Assembly: GCA_012839765.1 (NCBI GenBank)
Contig: DUMW01000062.1
Span: 1 to 34,308 of the forward strand
DNA from: Bacillota bacterium
GTDB taxonomy: Bacteria > Bacillota > Limnochordia > DUMW01
Direction of reading: 5' to 3'
Length of the DNA: 34,308 bases
Shown here: positions 1 through 9,074 of the stretch, in pieces
Numbering within the stretch: the first letter of the stretch is position 1
Layout: every line of letters starts with the position of its first letter
The notes under the pieces: generated by a model
What the model was told of the DNA's origin: nothing
Databases searched by the model: none
What the model saw: the letters and a program-made list of their open reading frames with translations, nothing else
Translations under genes and position numbers: made by a program

Positions 1-22
1 CCAGGATCAAACTCTCCGTTAA
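1..22 (-). rRNA. rrs: 16S ribosomal RNA, 5' end only (partial)
   Basis: The reverse complement of positions 1-15 is the universal 16S start segment AGAGTTTGATCCTGG. By analogy with E. coli, where this segment begins at about base 8, the mature 5' end lies near position 22. The rest of the gene and presumably 23S and 5S lie beyond the left edge. The exact 5' end is estimated. Confidence 0.93.
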
Positions 23-30
23 AATCTATC

Positions 31-52
31 CTAAAGTGCCTTAGCACTTTAG
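31..52 (-). other. rRNA leader hairpin just upstream of 16S
   Basis: A perfect 9-bp inverted repeat (CTAAAGTGC / GCACTTTAG, 4-base loop) sits about 9 bases before the estimated 16S 5' end on the transcribed strand. No U-tract follows, so it is not a terminator. It is probably a leader structure used in pre-rRNA folding or processing, which is inference. Confidence 0.5.
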
Positions 53-117
53 CTCCAACTTCGAGTAAATCCTGCAAACTTGAATCTCAAGGCTTCTCGC
101 TTTTCGTATACTGTTTA

Positions 118-130
118 GTTGTCAAAGTGC
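118..130 (-). promoter_or_regulatory. boxA-like antitermination site in rRNA leader
   Basis: In the rRNA leader the transcript reads GCACTTTGACAAC, close to the boxA core of rRNA operons (E. coli TGCTCTTTAACAA). It lies about 30 bases after the predicted start of transcription, where Nus-factor antitermination complexes load in other bacteria. Assignment rests on sequence resemblance and position. Confidence 0.5.
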
Positions 131-165
131 TTGGCGGTGACTGGTGTCCGCCGCCGACGTTTCGT

Positions 166-194
166 ATAGTAACACATCCTTTTAGGAGTGTCAA
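166..194 (-). promoter_or_regulatory. rRNA operon promoter (sigma-A type)
   Basis: On the minus strand a consensus -35 TTGACA (189-194) is separated by exactly 17 bases from TACTAT (166-171). Transcription would start near 159, giving a leader of about 137 bases before 16S. The -35 lies only about 45 bases past the tyrS stop, in the same direction. Confidence 0.75.
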
Positions 195-237
195 GGGTTC
201 TTTTTCAGAAAAAGTTCATTTACCCCCGAATAGGCCC

Positions 238-1455
238 TCAATCTCCCAGGCAAATGCGGGCAAAGTGCCGTTTACCTACCTTAAGCAATGCCCCATCCCG
301 CACTTCCCAATCCAGATTGGGATCGCTCACCGGTTCATCGTCAATCCGCACCGCACCTTGAGACACCAACCGTCTGGCTTCACTATTGGTCCCAGCAAAC
401 CCAGCCGCGGTGACCAGCTTTACGATCCAAATCCGGTTGTTGTCCAAGGTCGCCCGGGATAAGCGAAGCTCCTGTACATCCTCGGGCACTTCCTTCTCCA
501 CAAAGACCACATCGAAGTGCTCCTCGGCCCGGACCGCCGCATCCTGTCCATCGAAGCGCCCAACTATCTCCTTGGCCAAACGCCGCTTCAGTTTGGCCGG
601 ATGCAGTGTGCCCTCCGCCACTTGCTGCTGAAGCTCCTTGACCTGCTGCATCGGCAATTCCGTCAGCAGTTCAAAATACATGGGCATTAGCTCATCGGGG
701 ATGGACATGATCTTACCGAACTTCTCTTCAGGCGGATCATCCAGGGCGATGTAGTTTCCGAGGGATTTGCTCATCTTTTCTTTGCCGTCGGTCCCTAACA
801 GGATGGGCACACACAAGCCCACCTGGGGATCCTGACCGAGATCCTTTTGTAGCTCCCTACCAACTAATATATTAAATTTCTGATCGGTGCCTCCCAATTC
901 AATGTCTGCCCGGACCATCACCGAATCATAGCCTTGCATCAACGGATAGACCAACTCATGGAGGCTGATGGGCAACTGGTTGGCAAACCGTTGGGCGAAA
1001 TCCTCCCGCTCCAGCATCCTGGCCAAAGTCATCTTGGAAAGGAGCCTGATCACATCGGAAAAATCCATCTGTCCGAACCACGCACCGTTGTACACCACCT
1101 CGGTACGTTCCGGATCCAGGATCTTAAATACCTGTTCCTTGTAGGTTACGGCATTGGCTAGCACTTGCTCGTGACTCAGCTGTGGTCTAGCCTTGTTACG
1201 TCCCGAAGGGTCTCCCACCGTGGCGGTATAATCACCAACAATCAACACCGCCTGATGGCCTAGGTCCTGAAACTGCTTCAGTTTTAGCAAAGGTACAATG
1301 TGTCCCAGGTGCAGGTCCGTCCCCGTGGGATCCACACCAAGCTTGACCCTCAGGGGCCGTCCTTCCTGTTTTGCCTTTTCAAGTTTCTGTTCCAATTCCC
1401 CTTCGGGAAAGGTGTCGACAACACCTCTTAAAACCTGTGTCAGTACATCTTCCAT
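238..1455 (-). CDS. tyrS: Tyrosyl-tRNA synthetase (TyrRS)
   Basis: This class I synthetase charges tRNA-Tyr with tyrosine using ATP. An N-terminal Rossmann catalytic domain carries the HIGH-type signature HLGH in the DPTGTDLHLGH segment. The KMSKS loop KEKMSKSLGN is intact. The last 60 or so residues (TNSEARRLVSQGAVRIDD) form an S4 RNA-binding domain. The 405-residue length fits the TyrZ-like branch of bacterial TyrRS. The frame opens upstream with GTG (1464) and ATG (1461), but GAGGTGA overlaps those codons and is well spaced for the ATG at 1455, so I chose that start. A Tyr T-box leader precedes the gene. No convincing terminator follows before the rRNA promoter. Confidence 0.96.
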   Translation of the reverse strand: MEDVLTQVLRGVVDTFPEGELEQKLEKAKQEGRPLRVKLGVDPTGTDLHLGHIVPLLKLKQFQDLGHQAVLIVGDYTATVGDPSGRNKARPQLSHEQVLANAVTYKEQVFKILDPERTEVVYNGAWFGQMDFSDVIRLLSKMTLARMLEREDFAQRFANQLPISLHELVYPLMQGYDSVMVRADIELGGTDQKFNILVGRELQKDLGQDPQVGLCVPILLGTDGKEKMSKSLGNYIALDDPPEEKFGKIMSIPDELMPMYFELLTELPMQQVKELQQQVAEGTLHPAKLKRRLAKEIVGRFDGQDAAVRAEEHFDVVFVEKEVPEDVQELRLSRATLDNNRIWIVKLVTAAGFAGTNSEARRLVSQGAVRIDDEPVSDPNLDWEVRDGALLKVGKRHFARICLGD

Positions 1456-1483
1456 CTCCATCACCTCAGGTATCTATTGATAC

Positions 1484-1524
1484 AAAAAAAGAGCCACTCT
1501 CATCCCCAAGGGACGGGAAGGCTC
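1484..1524 (-). terminator. Attenuator terminator of the tyrS T-box
   Basis: GAGCC (transcript side of 1520-1524) pairs with GGCTC (1491-1495) and is followed by seven T at 1484-1490. The left arm overlaps the 3' part of the T-box sequence, as needed for competition with the antiterminator. Confidence 0.85.
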
Positions 1525-1737
1525 CCGCGGTACCACCCTACTTGATCGCAGCTAAGGATCCGCTCATTGCTTCATAACGCCGAAGACGCGGACTGGACTA
1601 CTCTGCCTTCTTGCCTTTCGCCCAGTCGGCTCCAAGGTGTACGTCCGCAGCCTCAGGTTGGTTTGCACCTGCCACCAACTCTCTGTCCCTCTGAGTCGCT
1701 GCTTCTCCTCCTTATCATCGCCTTTGACCTATCGGTT
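1484..1737 (-). promoter_or_regulatory. T-box riboswitch leader of tyrS (Tyr specifier UAC)
   Basis: The leader between promoter and tyrS contains the conserved T-box GGGTGGTACCGCG (complement of 1526-1538). Its UGGU can pair with the ACCA end of uncharged tRNA-Tyr. In Stem I the specifier is read as TAC at 1639-1641, followed by ACCTTGGAGC as in many T-boxes. It ends in an intrinsic terminator. Uncharged tRNA-Tyr is expected to stabilise the antiterminator and switch on tyrS. Confidence 0.93.
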
Positions 1738-1743
1738 TGTAAC

Positions 1744-1772
1744 ATTATAGCATAAGCCTATTTGCAGCACAA
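1744..1772 (-). promoter_or_regulatory. tyrS promoter (sigma-A, extended -10)
   Basis: TTGTGC (1767-1772), a 17-base spacer and TATAAT (1744-1749) preceded by TGC, an extended -10 arrangement. Predicted transcription start is near 1737, at the 5' edge of the T-box leader. Confidence 0.75.
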
Positions 1773-1818
1773 CAAGGCCCTTTTCGCCAATGCAATAAGT
1801 GCACGTTGCAATGGACTG

Positions 1819-1827
1819 TGCTATAAT
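1819..1827 (+). promoter_or_regulatory. ponA promoter, extended -10
   Basis: TGCTATAAT at 1819-1827 is a perfect extended -10, about 50 bases before the ponA start. There is no good -35 at 16-18 bases; the TTGCAA at 1806 is too close. It lies back-to-back with the tyrS promoter, the two -10 boxes being about 70 bases apart. Confidence 0.55.
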
Positions 1828-1877
1828 TACCTTTGTGATATAGTACGTGACCCACGGCTTGTGAGGGGGATGCATCT

Positions 1878-3989
1878 ATGGCACGCAGATCCCGACTGCG
1901 TCGCTTTTTATTGCTACTTTTCGTGATCGTGACGTGCATGGTTTTCGGCACCGGGTTAGGGTTGTTCGTCGGCCTTCTCGAAAACGCACCTTCTTTGGAC
2001 GAGGTAAATTTCAACCCACAACTGACTACTTACATCTATGACATCAACGGCAAAGTGATCGGACGCCTATACAGGCAGAACCGCGTCTATGTGCCCATCG
2101 AGCAAATCCCCATCCACGTACAAAACGCCTTTATCGCGATCGAAGACCACAACTTTTACAAACACCACGGTATAGACTTTGTGGCAGTGGCCCGCTCTAT
2201 CCTTGTGAACATCCGCGAAAGACGCTTCGCCCAAGGTTTCAGCAGTATCACACAACAGCTGGCCCGGAATGCCTTCCTACATAATCGCAAACAGATCTCC
2301 CGGAAACTACAGGAGGTTCTCTGGGCCATCCAGATCGAACGAAAGTATAGTAAACCGGAGATCCTGGAAGCCTACTTAAACATCATCCTCTTCGGAGAAG
2401 CCTGGGGCATTGAAGCGGCCTCCCAAAGCTACTTCGGCAAGAGTGTACAGGAACTCAGTCTGGCAGAGGGAGCCCTATTGGCCGCCATCGTAAACCTACC
2501 CAACGCCCTCAATCCCCGGATTAACCCCGAGGGGGCAATCAATCGGCGCAATCTGGTACTGTCCCAGATGCACCGCTATGGCTATATCACTGCCCAGCAG
2601 GCGGAGGAAGCCATGAAGGAACCCCTAATCCTCGCCGAAAGGCCAAGTAGCACCCCCCTGGAGACCAGGTATTTCCTGAACTACGTGCGGGATCAATTGA
2701 TCGACATGTATGGAGTGGAGTTGGTCTACACCGGCGGTCTGCAAGTTTATACCACCTTGGATTTGGACATGCAGAAGACCGCGGAGGAAGTCTTGCTTAA
2801 CAGCTTGCCGGTGGGATATGAAGACGACAAGGGGCTCATCCAACCCCAAGGCGCGATCATCGCCATCGATCCCCGCACCGGCTACATCAAAGCCATGGTG
2901 GGCGGCCGAGGCAACGATGAGCTGAACCGGGCCGTACAATCCACCCGGCAACCGGGTTCGGCCATGAAACCCTTCGTCTTTATTGCCGCGTTGGAAAGGG
3001 GATACACACCGGCAACGGTCTATGACGATTATCCGGTGAAAATCGAATTGCCCACGGGCCAGGTCTATGAGCCCAGGAACTATAACGATCAATACTATGG
3101 CCCTGTCACCCTACGGAAAGCCATTGAGGATTCCCTCAACTCCGTGGCCGTTCAGCTGTTAAATGAGATCGGTCCCGAAGCCGCCTTTGAAGTGGCCACC
3201 CGCATGGGGATCACCACCCTGGTGGACAAGCAAGGAGAGCTTACGGACAAAACCCTGGCCTTCGCCCTGGGAGGATTGACCTACGGGACTACCGCATTAG
3301 AGATGGCCAGTGCCTACGGAATCCTCGCCAACCAAGGTGTGTGGGTGGAACCCATCGGGATTATCAAAGTGGTTCACCCCGACGGTCATGTGGATGAATT
3401 CGAACCGAAGCGCGTTCCTGTACTGGACGAGAAGGTAGCTTACCTCATGACCGACATGCTCCGGGGGGTCATTTCCCGGGGAACAGGCCGCCGGGGTAAC
3501 ATTGGCCGACCCGCGGCAGGTAAAACGGGGACCACCGTCAGTAACCGCGACGGCTGGTTCATTGGCTATACCCCGGAACTGTCAGTGGCTGTCTGGATGG
3601 GTGAAGACATCCCGAAACCAATGAGTTACCAGGGAGTCAACTATGGCAGTTGGAAAACCACGGAGATCTGGGGTGAGTTCATGAGCAAAGTCACCGCCAA
3701 TACACCCGTCACTGACTTTCGCCGGCCCCCGGGCATTGTGGAGCGCACAATTGATATCAAGACGGGATTGTTGGCCCATCCGGGAATCCCCAGCACTGAG
3801 ACCAGCGTGGAGAAGTTCATCGCCGGAACGGAACCAACGGAATACTCCCCCCGGTACACTCTGCCAGTGCAACCGGAAAAGCCCGCGGAACCGGAGAAGG
3901 AAGAAGAGGAGACTCCCGTGGAAGAGCCCACTCGGCGGCGCTCGGTTTGGGAGGAATTCTTTAACGAATTGTTCCGTTTCGGGAACTAA
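1878..3989 (+). CDS. ponA: Class A penicillin-binding protein 1A (transglycosylase/transpeptidase)
   Basis: A bifunctional peptidoglycan synthase anchored in the cytoplasmic membrane and acting on lipid II outside the cell. Residues about 9-33 form one membrane anchor after a basic start. The GT51 glycosyltransferase domain shows EDHNFYKHHG (from Glu89), QGFSSITQQL and the RKLQEVLWA helix. The transpeptidase domain has all three penicillin-binding motifs: SAMK with nucleophile Ser361, SLN (419-421) and KTGT (549-552). The tail from about residue 665 is rich in Pro, Glu and Arg and probably disordered. The length of 703 residues is normal for PBP1A. GAGGGGG before the ATG supports the start. 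It is transcribed alone, divergently from tyrS, and convergent with mutS2. Confidence 0.95.
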   Translation: MARRSRLRRFLLLLFVIVTCMVFGTGLGLFVGLLENAPSLDEVNFNPQLTTYIYDINGKVIGRLYRQNRVYVPIEQIPIHVQNAFIAIEDHNFYKHHGIDFVAVARSILVNIRERRFAQGFSSITQQLARNAFLHNRKQISRKLQEVLWAIQIERKYSKPEILEAYLNIILFGEAWGIEAASQSYFGKSVQELSLAEGALLAAIVNLPNALNPRINPEGAINRRNLVLSQMHRYGYITAQQAEEAMKEPLILAERPSSTPLETRYFLNYVRDQLIDMYGVELVYTGGLQVYTTLDLDMQKTAEEVLLNSLPVGYEDDKGLIQPQGAIIAIDPRTGYIKAMVGGRGNDELNRAVQSTRQPGSAMKPFVFIAALERGYTPATVYDDYPVKIELPTGQVYEPRNYNDQYYGPVTLRKAIEDSLNSVAVQLLNEIGPEAAFEVATRMGITTLVDKQGELTDKTLAFALGGLTYGTTALEMASAYGILANQGVWVEPIGIIKVVHPDGHVDEFEPKRVPVLDEKVAYLMTDMLRGVISRGTGRRGNIGRPAAGKTGTTVSNRDGWFIGYTPELSVAVWMGEDIPKPMSYQGVNYGSWKTTEIWGEFMSKVTANTPVTDFRRPPGIVERTIDIKTGLLAHPGIPSTETSVEKFIAGTEPTEYSPRYTLPVQPEKPAEPEKEEEETPVEEPTRRRSVWEEFFNELFRFGN

Positions 3990-4001
3990 CCGAAACACAA
4001 A

Positions 4002-4036
4002 CAGGTCCGCCCAACTCCAGGTTAATGGCGGACCTG
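4002..4036. terminator. Shared terminator between convergent ponA and mutS2
   Basis: A perfect 10-bp inverted repeat, CAGGTCCGCC / GGCGGACCTG, with a 15-base loop lies between the two convergent stop codons. The flanks are only moderately T-rich on either strand (TTTCTCTTCT and TTTGTGTTT), so efficiency is uncertain. Confidence 0.7.
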
Positions 4037-4083
4037 CTAGTTTCTCTTCTGTTCTCCTGCCATTTAGCAGACATCAAAAAGCA

Positions 4084-6459
4084 TTAGTGCAAATGGACGA
4101 TGGTGACCCCCAGTCCACCTTCGGTAGGCGGGGCAATGTAATACTCCTTCACATTGCGATGGTTCTTCAAATAGGCGGCAACCTCTTTTCGCAAGGTACC
4201 GGTGCCCTTCCCGTGCACGATCCGCACCGGGGACAATCCCACTAAAACCGCATCATCAAGATACTTGTCCAGGGCGTAGAGGGCCTCATCCACGGTCATC
4301 CCCCGCAGATGCAGTTCTGGGGAGATGGTGCTGCTTTTACTCCGGGCCAGCGTCCCCGCCCGGGAAGGTCCTTGCTGCTTCGGTGGAGTCTCCCTTTGGC
4401 CCTTGGCCGGTGCTAAGTCAGCCAAATCCACCACAACCTTCATGAGACCTACCTGCACCTGGACCTGATCTTGCTTCGGATCGTCCAGAAGGATCCCCTC
4501 CTTGTCAAGGCTTCTAACTAGAACGGGATCACCAGCCCGTAACCGCTCCAGCCACTTCTGGTCCGCTTCTTCCGGGGGTGGGGTCTTCTGCTCCACCTGG
4601 TCAAGCTGTTTTTGGCGTTCTTGGAGCCTGTGCCGGACTTGGCGCGCCATGTCCTCCAATTCTTCTTTATCTTTGACCTTGCGCATTGCACCCAAGAGAT
4701 CCTCGAATTCTTGACGGATCTCCTTCAGCATGTGCTTAGCTTCCCGTCTGGCCTCCCGGATGATCGCTTGCTCATCTTGCTTTAGTTTAGCCAGACGTTC
4801 TTCATAGTCCTGACGAAGCCTCAGATAGGATTGTTCCTCTAATTCTGCCTGTCGGGCCCTCACCCGGGCCTGCCGTTCTTGGGTCTGGATGCTCTCGATC
4901 AGTTTATCCAGGGCAAAGTCCTCTTGGGACCGGAACCGTAGAGCGCTCTGGTAGATCTCCCTACTTAACCCCAGATTCAATGCGATCTGAAAAGCATTAC
5001 TCTTGCCTGGCAAGCCGATCAGCAGCCGATAGGTCGGCTTTAACGTCTCGGTGTTAAACTCCATGGAGGCGTTTTCCATCGCCGGATGATGAAAGGCAAA
5101 GCCCTTCAACTGACTGTAGTGGGTGGTGGCCACCACTAGGCACTCTTCCACCAGATGCTCCAAAAGGGCCATAGCCAGTGCCGCCCCTTCGTCGGGGTCT
5201 GTGCCGGCCCCCAATTCATCCAACAGAACCAGGGAATTGGGGGTAACCTGCTCTAAAATCTGCACAATGTTTCGCATGTGCCCCGAGAACGTCGAAAGGC
5301 TCTGCTCAATACTCTGCTCGTCACCGATATCGGCAAAGACATAATCGAAGACGGGCACCACACTTTGGGGTTCTGCCGGAATGGGCAAACCCGACTGGGC
5401 CATCAGACACAAGAGTCCTAGGGTCTTCAAAACCACCGTCTTTCCTCCGGTGTTGGGGCCCGTAATTACCAAGGCCCGGTAACCCTCCCCGAGATAGATA
5501 TCATTGGGAACCACATCTTTCCCTAAAAGTGGGTGGCGCGCCCTAAGCAAAGTCACCTTGCAGTCATCGGTGATTTGAGGACAGGCCGCATCCAGTTCCA
5601 TGCTGTACCGGGCTTTGGCAAAGGTGAAGTCCAGATGGGCCAAAACCTCTAGGGAAGCCATGGCTAGATCCGCAAAGTCCCCCACTTGCTGGCTCAGTTC
5701 CCGCAGGATCCGCTGGATCTCCCGTTCTTCCTCGCCGGTCAAGCGGCGTAACTCATTGTTTAACCGAACCACCGCCTCGGGCTCGACGAAGACCGTGGCA
5801 CCACTGCTAGATATATCATGGATGATCCCCGGCAGCGCGTCTTTGTGCTCCTGCTTTACCGGCACCACATAGCGTCCCGCCCGCATGGTCACGATGAAAT
5901 CCTGGAGCACCTTCTGGAAGCGTCCGCCATGGACGATCTCATGCAGCCGAGACCTAATCTGATTCTGGACGGTGGCCATTTGGCGGCGGATGGTGCGTAG
6001 GGCAGGACTGGCACTGTCTTTGATGGTGGAGTCCTCGTCAACACATTCCCCGATACGTTCTTCTAAGCGGGTGTTGGGAGTAATCATCTCTCCCCACTGC
6101 ACCAGACACTCAAGCTGGGAGTTTCCTTGGGCCTGAATGAGAAAACGCCGCATCATGCGCATCACTTGCAAGACAGCACGCACATCCAACAGTTCCTCTG
6201 GGGACAGCATCCCCCCCAGATTAGCCCGCCGGAGGGCACTGCGAATGTCCTTTAGGCCGCGCAAAGGAACAGTGCCCCCATATTCCCTAAGCAACTGCAT
6301 GGCCCCATGGGTTTCCGCAAGCAGTCGCAGAATCTCATTTTTGTCTTTGATGGGTCTTAACCCGTGACAAAGCTCCTGACCCAGGGTAGAAACGCAATAT
6401 CCCGCCAGGGCCTCACGGATCTTGGCAAATTCCAATACCTTCAATGAATGTTCGAACAC
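4084..6459 (-). CDS. mutS2: MutS2 family ATPase/endonuclease
   Basis: MutS2 proteins act on branched DNA or on collided and stalled ribosomes rather than in classical mismatch repair. The N-terminal mismatch-recognition domain of MutS is absent, as expected. Residues about 1-320 hold the core/clamp helices. Walker A GPNTGGKT is at 334-341 and Walker B with signature LVLLDELGAGTDPDEG is near 411. A long charged coiled coil runs about 510-640. The C-terminal Smr nuclease domain has LHLRG and the catalytic-type VHGKGTG motif. The length of 791 residues is normal. The start is GTG with a GAAGGGA ribosome site. It is the last gene of the pheS-polX operon but follows a 150-base gap that may hold its own promoter. 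Confidence 0.95.
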   Translation of the reverse strand: MFEHSLKVLEFAKIREALAGYCVSTLGQELCHGLRPIKDKNEILRLLAETHGAMQLLREYGGTVPLRGLKDIRSALRRANLGGMLSPEELLDVRAVLQVMRMMRRFLIQAQGNSQLECLVQWGEMITPNTRLEERIGECVDEDSTIKDSASPALRTIRRQMATVQNQIRSRLHEIVHGGRFQKVLQDFIVTMRAGRYVVPVKQEHKDALPGIIHDISSSGATVFVEPEAVVRLNNELRRLTGEEEREIQRILRELSQQVGDFADLAMASLEVLAHLDFTFAKARYSMELDAACPQITDDCKVTLLRARHPLLGKDVVPNDIYLGEGYRALVITGPNTGGKTVVLKTLGLLCLMAQSGLPIPAEPQSVVPVFDYVFADIGDEQSIEQSLSTFSGHMRNIVQILEQVTPNSLVLLDELGAGTDPDEGAALAMALLEHLVEECLVVATTHYSQLKGFAFHHPAMENASMEFNTETLKPTYRLLIGLPGKSNAFQIALNLGLSREIYQSALRFRSQEDFALDKLIESIQTQERQARVRARQAELEEQSYLRLRQDYEERLAKLKQDEQAIIREARREAKHMLKEIRQEFEDLLGAMRKVKDKEELEDMARQVRHRLQERQKQLDQVEQKTPPPEEADQKWLERLRAGDPVLVRSLDKEGILLDDPKQDQVQVQVGLMKVVVDLADLAPAKGQRETPPKQQGPSRAGTLARSKSSTISPELHLRGMTVDEALYALDKYLDDAVLVGLSPVRIVHGKGTGTLRKEVAAYLKNHRNVKEYYIAPPTEGGLGVTIVHLH

Positions 6460-6611
6460 CTGAGTTCCCTTCCCGTTGCTGATGAAAATAGCCAGTGTTT
6501 CTTACGTCCAGTCCACACTCTTGCAGACCCCTCTATCATACACCACTTTTCCCCGTTTGCCAGTCTTAAAAGTGTCTTCCGGACCAACGGCCACAGAAGC
6601 CTTGGGTGAAA
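6460..6611 (-). other. Gap between U32 gene and mutS2; possible internal promoter
   Basis: This is the only sizeable gap inside the long operon. On the minus strand TGTATGAT (complement of 6535-6542) resembles an extended -10 element, but no good -35 is placed before it. I see no terminator or conserved RNA motif. mutS2 may therefore have a weak promoter of its own. Confidence 0.3.
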
Positions 6612-9056
6612 TCACGCATTATGCTTCCCTTTTTGGTAGAAGTGTCCCAGGGTATATTCACCCTGGAAAAGCCCTAAAAGCTCCCCTTCGATCTCTTTCA
6701 GCCCACGGGTATCTGCGGCCAAAGCCTGTCTGTAAAGCTCTACAATGCGCTTGGCCAACGGCAAAGAATGAAGTCGCAAATCTAAGCGGACAAGCTCCAC
6801 CCCCGCTTCCCGCAGGCGGGGGATGGTACGCAAAGCGGCCAATTCCCTGGAGTTGAAAAGATGCATGCGACAAGCACCGTCAGTGCGGATGGGAAATGAA
6901 AGATTCAACCGATCCACCAGACTCCCGGTCCCACTGGCAAGACAGGGCTGACAATCCATCAGCCGCCCCGGACAATACTCGGAGACCATCACCGGCAACC
7001 GTCCCTGGACGATCACTTCCGTGGGCACAGGCCCCTGTCCCAGGGAAGGAAGCTGATTCAAACTAAGCTCACAGGAAAGGCAGACACCGGAAAAGCCCAA
7101 TTCGTACAGCTGAACCAAAGCCAAGGGGTTATAGATATTAAAAGAGAAGTCAGCCCAAAGGGGCGCCCTACCCCGCAAAAGCTGGAAAGTACCGAGATTT
7201 GCCACTAAGAGTCCCGACGGCAAATGGGGAGCGTCCCCCACGATGGCGGCAATATCCCCAAGCTCCCGATCCTTTGTAATTCGCGGAAAGGCCCAAAACA
7301 ATTCACAAGAGGACCCTTCGACCCGTTCCAACGCCTGCCAATAAATCTCCCCCGGCAGAACAGCACTGCCTCCCCGCCCCTTGGTGAAGGCTTCACCGCC
7401 AAAATAGATCCGGTCGGCACCCGCGGCAATCAAAGGTTCGATGAACTCCAGTTTGTTCACCAAGACCCCCAGCCGCAAAGGAGCAGGGGGATTCTTTTGT
7501 GGTGGCAGTGAAAAGGCTAAGTCTGTAGTTCCCCTTAGGGGGGGCCGCCTGAACTGTTCCGCCCGTAAGGCCATCAGCCGCTCAAAGGCTGCCCGCCGCA
7601 CCTGTTTCAGTTCCCCGAAGGGCAAGATGGGCTCCCCGTCAATCTTGACAGAACTCTCCACAACTTGGAAAGGAACATCCCCCAATTGCAGTAGCTTTTC
7701 CAACAGGACCTCTTCCGTCAAAGGGTGGTTCTTGGCCGCTTCCGCCACCAGAGAAGTCCTTTCCTGGACCCGGTTACCTTCCCCATCTTCCAACACCAAG
7801 GTCAAAGGCTGTCCCACCGCCACCGTCGCGTGCATCTTCACTGGTACCCGCCGCAAACATCGGGGCGATGTATAGCTTTGTACTGCCGCTGGATCCGTAA
7901 CTAACTTATAAACCTCGTCCCCCACCTTAACCCGGCCCGAATGCCGCCAATGGACCACCTGTCCCGCTGCCGCCTTCGGAAGGGACCTTTTCCCCTCTTT
8001 CAGATCCCGCACTATACTCTGCTGGAAACGATGTTTGGACCAGAATTGGACCTGTTCCCCCTCTTCTAGCTCCCGGGCCAGACGCACCCAGACCCGGTTC
8101 GGGGCCACTTGCACCACCTCACCCTGGTAAACCCCCCGGTTTCCCGGATACAAGGGATTCACCACTTCCTTACCCCGTCGTCCCCCCAGGTATCCCGAGG
8201 TGAAACCTCGGGTGAAGGCGGCCTCCAGCCAATCCCGCTCCTGTTGCAGTGCTTTGAAACCTACCGGATCCGTCAAGGCCCGATCTAACGCCGCCCGGTA
8301 GACCCGGGTCACGGTGGCCACATATTCGGGAGCTTTCATCCTCCCTTCGATCTTCAAAGCGGCCACCTTACTGGTCACGATGTCCCCCAACAGGTCCAAA
8401 AGACACAGATCCCGCATGCTAAGGAGATAACCAGACAGGTTTTGGCCCGGCGCCACCAGCCGATAGCGCAATCGGCAAGGTTGGGCGCACTCGCCACGGT
8501 TACCGCTGCGTCCACCCAACAGGGAACTAAACAAGCATTGTCCGGAGTAGGCCACACAAAGGGCACCATGTAAAAAGATCTCCAGTTCCAGAGAACTGAC
8601 GGAGCCCAATGTGCGCACTTCTTCCAGGGACAACTCCCGGGCCAGGACCACCCGGCTTAGGCCTAATTCCTCCAGGACTTGGAGATCGTGACGATTATGA
8701 ATCGTCATCTGGGTACTGCCATGGAGGGGGATGGTGGTCAGTTCCCGGGCCAGTCGTACCACAGCCAGATCCTGGATAATCAAGGCATCCACGCCGATCC
8801 TATGGAGGAACTGGAGGTACTGGGCCAACTCCTCCAGCTCCTCTTCCCGGATCAAGGTGTTCACCGTCACGTACAGCTTGACCCCCCGGATATGGCAATA
8901 ATCTACGGCCTCTATCAACTGGGCTCGGTCGAAATTCACCGCATTGGCCCGGGCACTGAAGGCTTTGCCCCCGAGGTAGACACTATCGGCACCGTTTTCC
9001 ACCGCGGCCTTCAAGGCCTCCATACTTCCCGCGGGGGCCAGCAACTCCACCATCAA
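6612..9056 (-). CDS. U32 family protein with DUF3656 domain (RlhA/YdcP-like)
   Basis: U32 proteins, once called peptidases, include tRNA and rRNA hydroxylation enzymes (TrhP, RlhA) and UbiU/UbiV, several of which bind an Fe-S cluster through conserved cysteines. Here the N-terminal TIM-barrel half begins LLAPAGSMEALKAAVENGAD. The family signature follows with Cys167, Cys174, Cys190 and Cys194 (GECAQPCRLRY) and Cys218. The roughly 800-residue form with a middle DUF3656-like region and a second U32-like half matches the RlhA (23S rRNA C2501 hydroxylation) branch, so rRNA modification is the best guess, not proven. AGGAGG precedes tandem ATG codons; the first is used. It sits 18 bases downstream of the NIF3 gene, in the polX operon. 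Confidence 0.85.
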   Translation of the reverse strand: MMVELLAPAGSMEALKAAVENGADSVYLGGKAFSARANAVNFDRAQLIEAVDYCHIRGVKLYVTVNTLIREEELEELAQYLQFLHRIGVDALIIQDLAVVRLARELTTIPLHGSTQMTIHNRHDLQVLEELGLSRVVLARELSLEEVRTLGSVSSLELEIFLHGALCVAYSGQCLFSSLLGGRSGNRGECAQPCRLRYRLVAPGQNLSGYLLSMRDLCLLDLLGDIVTSKVAALKIEGRMKAPEYVATVTRVYRAALDRALTDPVGFKALQQERDWLEAAFTRGFTSGYLGGRRGKEVVNPLYPGNRGVYQGEVVQVAPNRVWVRLARELEEGEQVQFWSKHRFQQSIVRDLKEGKRSLPKAAAGQVVHWRHSGRVKVGDEVYKLVTDPAAVQSYTSPRCLRRVPVKMHATVAVGQPLTLVLEDGEGNRVQERTSLVAEAAKNHPLTEEVLLEKLLQLGDVPFQVVESSVKIDGEPILPFGELKQVRRAAFERLMALRAEQFRRPPLRGTTDLAFSLPPQKNPPAPLRLGVLVNKLEFIEPLIAAGADRIYFGGEAFTKGRGGSAVLPGEIYWQALERVEGSSCELFWAFPRITKDRELGDIAAIVGDAPHLPSGLLVANLGTFQLLRGRAPLWADFSFNIYNPLALVQLYELGFSGVCLSCELSLNQLPSLGQGPVPTEVIVQGRLPVMVSEYCPGRLMDCQPCLASGTGSLVDRLNLSFPIRTDGACRMHLFNSRELAALRTIPRLREAGVELVRLDLRLHSLPLAKRIVELYRQALAADTRGLKEIEGELLGLFQGEYTLGHFYQKGKHNA

Positions 9057-9074
9057 ACCTTACCTCCTCGTTCC

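Noticed and set aside
105-125. Second rRNA promoter from TTGACA (120-125) and TATACG (105-110) on the minus strand
   Set aside because: The spacing is only 9 bases; the TTGACA-like string is better explained as part of the boxA-like site.
1806-1827. TTGCAA (1806-1811) as the -35 of ponA
   Set aside because: The spacer to TATAAT would be 10 bases, too short for sigma-A.
6535-6542. Firm promoter call for mutS2
   Set aside because: The -10-like TGTATGAT has no matching -35, so I list it only as a possibility within the gap.
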